A DNA stretch of 19,899 nucleotides from Ruminococcaceae bacterium UBA2806 (GTDB lineage: Bacteria > Bacillota > Clostridia > Oscillospirales > Acutalibacteraceae): the NCBI GenBank assembly GCA_002351795.1, contig DEHG01000154.1:18648-38546 (forward strand), given 5' to 3'. Position numbers and translations under genes: made by a program. Shown here in pieces: positions 15,727 to 19,899 of this stretch. The notes under the pieces were generated by a model, which saw only the letters and a list, made by a program, of their open reading frames with translations, was not told the origin of the DNA and did not search any database. How positions within the stretch are numbered: position 1 is the stretch's first letter; every line of letters starts with the position of its first letter.

Positions 15727-16259
15727 AAAAATATATTTATTCTGTTTGTTTTACTTTTGTGCTTGCGGCATTTACATTATTTGTAGTACTTGACACATTT
15801 GTAATAAGCAGACCTATGGAATATGTACAGGAAATAAATACATCCATGTTCAGCAGCAATGAGAACGTAAGCAGATCAGATCCTGCTGTAAATTCTGAAA
15901 AAAACAGTAATAACAGCAGCAGCCAGAGTACTGATAACAACAACTCACCTTCTGAAACAAGTACGGAAAATGTGGTTACAGATCAGTCAGAAGATACGGG
16001 TACAGTTTCAGAGGAAAATAATTCTCAGACCTCCGGCAGGTCTGTTTCAACTGACGGCGCTGAACTGTTGGGAGAATATCAGAACGATCAGGCAAGTATA
16101 AAGCTGTACGGATATAAATACGAAAACACAGCATATAATCTTGACGGCGGAGGTTCTTCAACACTGTACTTCAATGGTGAGATCATTAATTATCCTACAA
16201 CGTCAGGCAGATCAATGAAAGAAAGAGGAGTGAGTGACATTGTATACATCTCCAGATAA
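15723..16259 (+). pseudogene. Phosphodiester glycosidase-like (NAGPA) exported protein, catalytic middle deleted
   Basis: 178 residues in an open frame with AAGGAGG upstream. An N-terminal membrane anchor/signal (about 5-28) is followed by a Ser/Asn/Thr-rich linker (40-110) and then IKLYGYKYENTA (126-137), which looks like the first strand of a NAGPA-type domain. Without transition comes YNLDGGGSSTLYFNG, then SMKERGVSDIVYI, which are the last conserved blocks of the same domain. Normal proteins have roughly 150-200 residues between these blocks, carrying the core of the active site. The deletion is in frame, so a stable but probably inactive product may be made. ACAGCATAT at the joint (16128-16136) could be the short repeat used. 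Confidence 0.75.
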
Positions 16260-16671
16260 TATCAGACTGCAAAAACACCTTATAGGAAGTATTATCGCTG
16301 CATTGTTCTGTACATTTTTTGCAGCAGTATATGAGGCATTCAGTTTTGGAGTTTATTCATACTTTATGATATTTGCCTTTGTTGCTCCGCTGCTCGGCTG
16401 TTCTCTGCCGTACAGCATAATCTTATTCAGAAATAAGAATATCCCTGGTATATCAGCTTTGCGTTTATGGAACAGCGGAATAGCGGCTCTTACTGTAGGT
16501 TCGATAGTTCGGGGTGTAATTGAAATATACGGAACTACAAATCAGCTTACCATCATTTATCTGATAGCCGGGGGCGTATTCTGTATAAGCGGAATAGCTG
16601 TATGGTTGTTTCACAAAACTGAACCTGAATTGTCTCCATTTAAATTCCGGGATAATCTTGAAAAAGCATAA
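16234..16671 (+). CDS. Four-helix integral membrane protein of unknown function
   Basis: About 145 residues; hydrophobic segments at about 16-33, 40-62, 80-98 and 105-124, with a short basic/acidic cytoplasmic-looking end (HKTEPELSPFKFRDNLEKA). The start is uncertain: GTG 16234 has GAGGAG only 3 nt away, while TTG 16240 has 9-nt spacing and may be the real one. It overlaps the end of the glycosidase-like gene by 26 nt, so it is the third gene of the gtrA operon. It matches no family I know; an envelope or lipid-linked sugar role is inferred from neighbours only. Confidence 0.65.
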   Translation: MTLYTSPDNIRLQKHLIGSIIAALFCTFFAAVYEAFSFGVYSYFMIFAFVAPLLGCSLPYSIILFRNKNIPGISALRLWNSGIAALTVGSIVRGVIEIYGTTNQLTIIYLIAGGVFCISGIAVWLFHKTEPELSPFKFRDNLEKA

Positions 16672-16672
16672 T

Positions 16673-16706
16673 AATAACCACCCGGTCTGATGACAGGGTG
16701 GTTATT
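16673..16706. terminator. Bidirectional intrinsic terminator between convergent genes
   Basis: AATAACCACCC (16673-16683) is perfectly complementary to GGGTGGTTATT (16696-16706), an 11-bp stem with a 12-nt loop. It lies between the plus-strand membrane protein stop and the minus-strand dehydratase stop at 16724; A/T-rich arms serve both directions. Confidence 0.85.
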
Positions 16707-16723
16707 TGCAAAGATGAAGCAAC

Positions 16724-17872
16724 TTATTTATTGAAAAAACCTGTCAGGATCTGCGCCATCTTAATGATATTATCCATAGGAAGCGTTTGATGAATACCGA
16801 CTAAGAAAGAATGTTTCGCCATATCATGAGCCATGGGAAATACCTTTTGAGAAAGGTGAGCAAAGGCTTTTTGCTCGTTCATAACTCCTCCCATCAAAGT
16901 ACGAATTTCCAAGCCTTTCTGTCTGCAATAGAGGTATGCATCATCGACAGTTCTTCCGTCAGTGATTTTTACCGGGAACACGAATGCAGAGCCTCCTGTT
17001 GAAGGATGTTCATAAACATGGACATTTGGAACAGAAGAAAGAGCGTTATATAAATAAGCATAGTTTTCTTTTCTGCGTTTTTCATACTCGGGAAACTTGA
17101 GAAACTCCCACCTTCCAAAGCAAGCGTTCAATTCGGATATTTCTATATTGACTCCTGAGCGCTCATAAGTGAATTGATGAGCAGGACCATGCGGAACAGT
17201 ACACAGCGAGGGATCAATATGACATTTGCAAGACCTTCCCCAGTGACAAATGCTGTCCACAAGCATGGCATCATCGGGATCAAGGGTGATAACAGCGCCG
17301 CCGCCGTATGAAGAAAGATGATGCGGGTGATAGAAAGACCATGTTGTAATATCACCGTACCCAAAAAACTGACGATCGTTCTCATCACGCAGGTCAAGCG
17401 TTTCGCAGGCGTCCTGGAGTATCAGGCAGCCGTTTTCTGCTGCAAGTTCCCTGATATGCATCATATCAGCGGGAAATCCTAAAAAGTGAGTAACCACGAT
17501 CAAAGAAACACCTTCAATATTTTTCCTGAGTTCAGCTGCATCCATATTGAAGCCGTCAGACTCGACGTCTATTATTATTATTTCAAACCCGGCTAAAATA
17601 AGCGAACTGACAGTTGTAGGAAATGTAAATGCAGAAACAGCCGCCTTCAAAGGCTTTCCGGATCGTTTTAGCTTTTCCGCCAATGCAAGACTTGCCGCAA
17701 GGTTTGCCGATGAGCCGCTGTTCACAAGAGAAATATACGGAATACCGTATGCCGCCTTTAACTCTTCCGAGAACAGATTAATATTTCTGCGCGACTTGCC
17801 GAGATTATCTTCAAGAAATTTCCCGAATCCTGCGGCTGTAATTTTTCCGGTACACGGATATAAATACTTCAT
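16724..17872 (-). CDS. DegT/DnrJ-fold protein of the RfbH/ColD/E1 sugar 3-dehydratase type
   Basis: 382 residues, fold type I PLP enzyme. The PLP-phosphate loop NSGSSAN is at 51-57 and the pyridine-nitrogen Asp154 lies in LQDACETLD. Where aminotransferases have the Schiff-base Lys (SFHATKNLTTGEGG), this has SFYHPHHLSSYGGG with His184. That Lys-to-His change defines the PMP-dependent deoxysugar 3-dehydratases (RfbH, E1, ColD), which remove the C3 hydroxyl of 4-keto-6-deoxyhexoses. After it comes HWGRSCKCHIDPSLC, matching the RfbH WGRDCWC block. Cys156, Cys215, Cys217 and Cys224 give CX58CX1CX6C, close to the [2Fe-2S] spacing recalled for E1. It begins 2 nt after the radical SAM gene, with AAAGGTG upstream. 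No sugar nucleotidyltransferase or reductase gene is nearby, so the substrate may not be a nucleotide sugar. Confidence 0.82.
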   Translation of the reverse strand: MKYLYPCTGKITAAGFGKFLEDNLGKSRRNINLFSEELKAAYGIPYISLVNSGSSANLAASLALAEKLKRSGKPLKAAVSAFTFPTTVSSLILAGFEIIIIDVESDGFNMDAAELRKNIEGVSLIVVTHFLGFPADMMHIRELAAENGCLILQDACETLDLRDENDRQFFGYGDITTWSFYHPHHLSSYGGGAVITLDPDDAMLVDSICHWGRSCKCHIDPSLCTVPHGPAHQFTYERSGVNIEISELNACFGRWEFLKFPEYEKRRKENYAYLYNALSSVPNVHVYEHPSTGGSAFVFPVKITDGRTVDDAYLYCRQKGLEIRTLMGGVMNEQKAFAHLSQKVFPMAHDMAKHSFLVGIHQTLPMDNIIKMAQILTGFFNK

Positions 17873-17874
17873 TA

Positions 17875-19170
17875 TTATTCACCTTTTTTCATTTTGATAT
17901 ATTGTTCACGATGATACGCAGACCAGAATAATGCTGCTACGGCTCCGTAAAGCCTGAATCCTTCTTTGGTGAGCGTACAAATACCATTGCTGATTTCGAC
18001 ATATTGATGTTCAGTCAGAAAACGAAACTCATTGTGATAATAAGAAAGCGGATCACAGCTCAGTATTCTTTCAAGTACTGACAAATTGAATCTGCCGCTG
18101 TATAAGGAGATACATATGTATTTTGCGGCAAGCTCTTCCTTCGGGAGAAGATAAGAGTATTCTTCGCTGATTTCATCAAAGCCTGGCATATATTGACTGT
18201 TATCGGATTTGAGCATATTATATGCGATCCCTTTGTCTGACATAGATTGAGCCGAAACTCCGAAACCCTTGTACGGACGTCCCAAAAACATACGAGAATA
18301 TAAATACGAAGATACTCCTTCATCCTCAAACTTTGAAAAGGTGTTTTGTCCGAACCGACCCTTGTAGCCTGAAGCCATCAGACCGTTAAAGAGATATTCA
18401 TACTGTCTGAACAGAACGTTACGGTCAATCGATGCCGAATCCAGTCCGTTTTTGTTATATCGCATTTCGTAAAGCGTGACCTGCTCAGGCTCAAGCACCC
18501 TGATCGAGTATAAAGAATTGGAGAGCATTATATCTGTCTGGTTTGGAAAGCCGTACATCAGATCAATATTCAGCTTCTTGATTCCAGCATTGTGAATGAC
18601 CTTTGTCATTCTTTCCATATGCTCCAATGTCTGAGGTAAACGATGCATTTCATTCAACAGCTTATCATCGTAAACCTGGATACCGGTGCTCATACGGGGG
18701 ATTTTATGTTCTGCAATGCATCTTATTTTTTCATCGTCAATTGTGGAAAAGCTGAATTCGATGCTGGGTTCAAAAAACTCGCTTAAAAGGTATTTCTGCC
18801 TGATCTCAGACAGATAGTCAAGAAAACGGTTTAAGATCGGAAGATCGAGTGATGTAGGAGTACCTCCGCCAATATCAAGTCCATATAGTTTTTTTATTTT
18901 GTGTGAGCTGAAAAACGCTTCGGACTGAGCAATAAGCTTAGTGATGTAGTCACTTTGCTGTGCGGTATCGCCGCAGAGAAATCTGGTGTATTCACAAAAC
19001 CGACACAGGTGTTTGCAAAACGGTATATGATAATACAGCGAAAGCGCTTCTGTGTTTTCCATAATATCAATATTTGTACAATATATAGAAAAAAATTTTT
19101 TATTGATAGGATAAGATGTATTGCAATTTATATCAGAGGCGGCCATTTGAAAAAATTGTTCAAGTTTCAT
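17875..19170 (-). CDS. HemN/HemW-like radical SAM protein
   Basis: 431 residues. The [4Fe-4S] motif CX3CX2C is Cys52, Cys56 and Cys59 in YYHIPFCKHLCRFCEY. The SAM-binding strand LDIGGGTPTSLD is at 98-109. Family-typical blocks follow: STGIQVYDDKLLNEMHR, NIDLMYGFPNQT and GFGVSAQS. A C-terminal winged-helix-like HemN_C region (about 345-420) includes VEISNGICTLTKEGFRLYGA. HemW/HemN relatives include heme chaperones, coproporphyrinogen dehydrogenases and methylases or cyclases in natural-product pathways. The fourth Cys typical of HemN (CxC) is replaced, so it is not a standard HemN. About 40 extra N-terminal residues precede the motif, longer than HemW. AAAGGA lies 5-6 nt from the ATG. It is the first gene of a two-gene operon with the RfbH-like protein. 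Confidence 0.88.
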   Translation of the reverse strand: MKLEQFFQMAASDINCNTSYPINKKFFSIYCTNIDIMENTEALSLYYHIPFCKHLCRFCEYTRFLCGDTAQQSDYITKLIAQSEAFFSSHKIKKLYGLDIGGGTPTSLDLPILNRFLDYLSEIRQKYLLSEFFEPSIEFSFSTIDDEKIRCIAEHKIPRMSTGIQVYDDKLLNEMHRLPQTLEHMERMTKVIHNAGIKKLNIDLMYGFPNQTDIMLSNSLYSIRVLEPEQVTLYEMRYNKNGLDSASIDRNVLFRQYEYLFNGLMASGYKGRFGQNTFSKFEDEGVSSYLYSRMFLGRPYKGFGVSAQSMSDKGIAYNMLKSDNSQYMPGFDEISEEYSYLLPKEELAAKYICISLYSGRFNLSVLERILSCDPLSYYHNEFRFLTEHQYVEISNGICTLTKEGFRLYGAVAALFWSAYHREQYIKMKKGE

Positions 19171-19294
19171 TTTTTTCCTTTCGATTCAAGTATGAATTGT
19201 TACCTATCTGCGTTGATCGCTCAGACATCCGTTGAGAGAGGTTTTACTATTCTCTGAATACCTCCCAATGATAGTTTCTTTTCTGACTCTTTTC
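19171..19294 (-). other. 5' leader of the radical SAM operon
   Basis: About 124 nt lie between the predicted start site and the radical SAM ATG. On the transcript GGGAGGU (19266-19260) can pair with ACCUCUC (19242-19236, one G.U) around a 17-nt loop. No known riboswitch class is recognised. Confidence 0.35.
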
Positions 19295-19300
19295 AGAATA

Positions 19301-19329
19301 ATTATAACACAATCTTATATAAAAAGTAT
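19301..19329 (-). promoter_or_regulatory. Predicted extended -10 promoter for the radical SAM operon
   Basis: On the minus strand TGTTATAAT gives a perfect TATAAT (19306-19301) with the TG extension. The -35 position (ATACTT at 19329-19324) is poor, as is usual for extended -10 promoters. Confidence 0.6.
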
Positions 19330-19495
19330 ATAGCTGATATTTTTTACTAACAGAATGTAATTCATATTGTCGGCGGTTAGTTTTCAGGATAAAACAACTA
19401 TCTCTTTTATTCCTGTAAGCGTTTTTGACGTCAGTTACAAACAGATCATTGTCACAGCTTCCTCAGAATATCCAGACTATGATTAGTAGCGCCGA
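19307..19495. other. AT-rich gene-free stretch upstream of the radical SAM operon
   Basis: No complete gene is seen. On the minus strand one frame is open for about 70 codons from near 19475 to 19250, but it has no start codon with a ribosome-binding site and runs through the predicted promoter. It may be decayed coding sequence or part of a repeat associated with the break in the GNAT gene. Confidence 0.35.
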
Positions 19496-19660
19496 TCAGG
19501 TTCTGACGCTCGCAGGTCGAAAAATGATAGAATAACCATCTCTCAAAGCCGGCTCAAGGTCGATTTCTTCCTTTGCACCTTCCTCACGCAGCTGATCAAT
19601 GCGCATTTTTATAAATATATCAAGATCGCTTTCTATTAGTTTTCTGTATGTAATAATCAT
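19496..19660 (-). pseudogene. GNAT N-acetyltransferase, N-terminal stub
   Basis: 54 codons from ATG 19660-19658, with AGGTGAG just upstream, 4 nt after the stop of the HAD gene. MIITYRKLIESDLDIFIKMR followed by QLREEGAKEEIDLEPALRD is the usual start of a GNAT acetyltransferase (first strand and helices 1-2). The following GYSIIFRPASVRT and stop do not belong, and the acetyl-CoA-binding motif A (Q/RxxGxG/A) is missing. The gene therefore lost roughly its last two thirds near 19540. Originally it was presumably the second gene of a HAD-GNAT operon. Confidence 0.7.
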
Positions 19661-19664
19661 AATC

Positions 19665-19899
19665 TCACCTGAATAATTCGGTTATCTCCGCTAAAGTATT
19701 GACTATATAATCGGGTTGTTCTTCTACTGTTTTCAGCTCTGCGTAACCGCCGAATCCCTGCCTGATCCACACGGTTGTCATCCCAATTTTATTGGCGGGA
19801 ATGATGTCATTATCAATCCTGTCACCGACCATTACAGCTTCTTCAGGCTTGCAAGCTGCACGGGAAAGTGCAGCTTTGAATATCCGCAGATCAGGCTTT
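19665..19899 (-). CDS. HAD-family hydrolase, C-terminal part (5' end outside window)
   Basis: The minus-strand frame is open from the window edge to the stop at 19667-19665, 77 complete codons. It opens with KPDLRIFKAAL (motif III Lys) and continues with VMVGDRIDNDIIPANKIG (motif IV acidic pair) and GMTTVWIRQGFGGY, then PDYIVNTLAEITELF, a standard end for HAD phosphatases of the YjjG/phosphoglycolate phosphatase type. Nucleophile and cap lie outside the window. The substrate is unknown. Confidence 0.88.
   Translation of the reverse strand, partial: KPDLRIFKAALSRAACKPEEAVMVGDRIDNDIIPANKIGMTTVWIRQGFGGYAELKTVEEQPDYIVNTLAEITELFR

Noticed and set aside
17547..17897. 116-codon plus-strand frame opposite the dehydratase-like gene
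   Set aside because: It is antisense to a strongly conserved PLP-fold gene and has no ribosome-binding site.

Overview
The window looks like a chromosomal segment of a low-to-mid-GC Firmicute of the Ruminococcus/Oscillospiraceae type. The reasons are Shine-Dalgarno-rich, tightly packed operons, TTG and GTG starts, and the character of the recognisable proteins (UvrB, a divergent type IIA topoisomerase pair, SecG with a long Ser/Glu tail, CCA-adding enzyme). This is inference from the look of the proteins, not from a database search. No rRNA, tRNA, CRISPR array or intact transposase was seen.

Layout. 1-5008 (+): a tightly spaced run holding the end of a probable alpha/beta hydrolase, a membrane protein with two zinc ribbons, a small Gly/Asn/Asp-rich protein, a frameshifted NimA-like flavin-binding protein, a DUF434 protein, uvrB, and a 26-residue stub of a MNT-type nucleotidyltransferase. 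5046-6041 (+): a SUKH (SMI1/KNR4) protein with three N-terminal GLD repeats. 6267-12389 (+): a type IIA topoisomerase B/A gene pair, split by a complete type II restriction-modification module (C5-cytosine methyltransferase plus an Eco47II-family endonuclease, predicted GGNCC). 12445-15224 (+): a good promoter, secG with a long low-complexity tail, a terminator, cca, and a HAD phosphatase. 15225-16706 (+): strong hairpins, then a decayed envelope locus: 5'-truncated gtrA, a phosphodiester glycosidase that has lost its catalytic middle, and a four-helix membrane protein ending at a bidirectional terminator. 16724-19306 (-): a two-gene operon encoding a HemN/HemW-like radical SAM protein followed by an RfbH/ColD/E1-type sugar dehydratase-like protein in which His replaces the PLP lysine. 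19496-19899 (-): a GNAT acetyltransferase stub behind a HAD phosphatase that runs off the window.

How the parts work together. The methyltransferase starts 5 nt after the topoisomerase B stop and the endonuclease overlaps the methyltransferase, so the module probably rides on topoisomerase transcription, with protection made before cleavage. A 9-bp direct repeat flanks the module; removing one copy and everything between leaves a normal 45-nt gap between the topoisomerase genes. A hand count found only two GGNCC sites in the whole window against about twenty CCNGG sites, which fits long-term selection by this specificity. The minus-strand pair is the best candidate for an undescribed pathway: it joins a radical SAM enzyme to a PMP-type, possibly iron-sulfur, dehydratase. 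The window also holds several broken genes (nim-like, MNT stub, gtrA, glycosidase, GNAT), so it has been a site of repeated small insertions and deletions.
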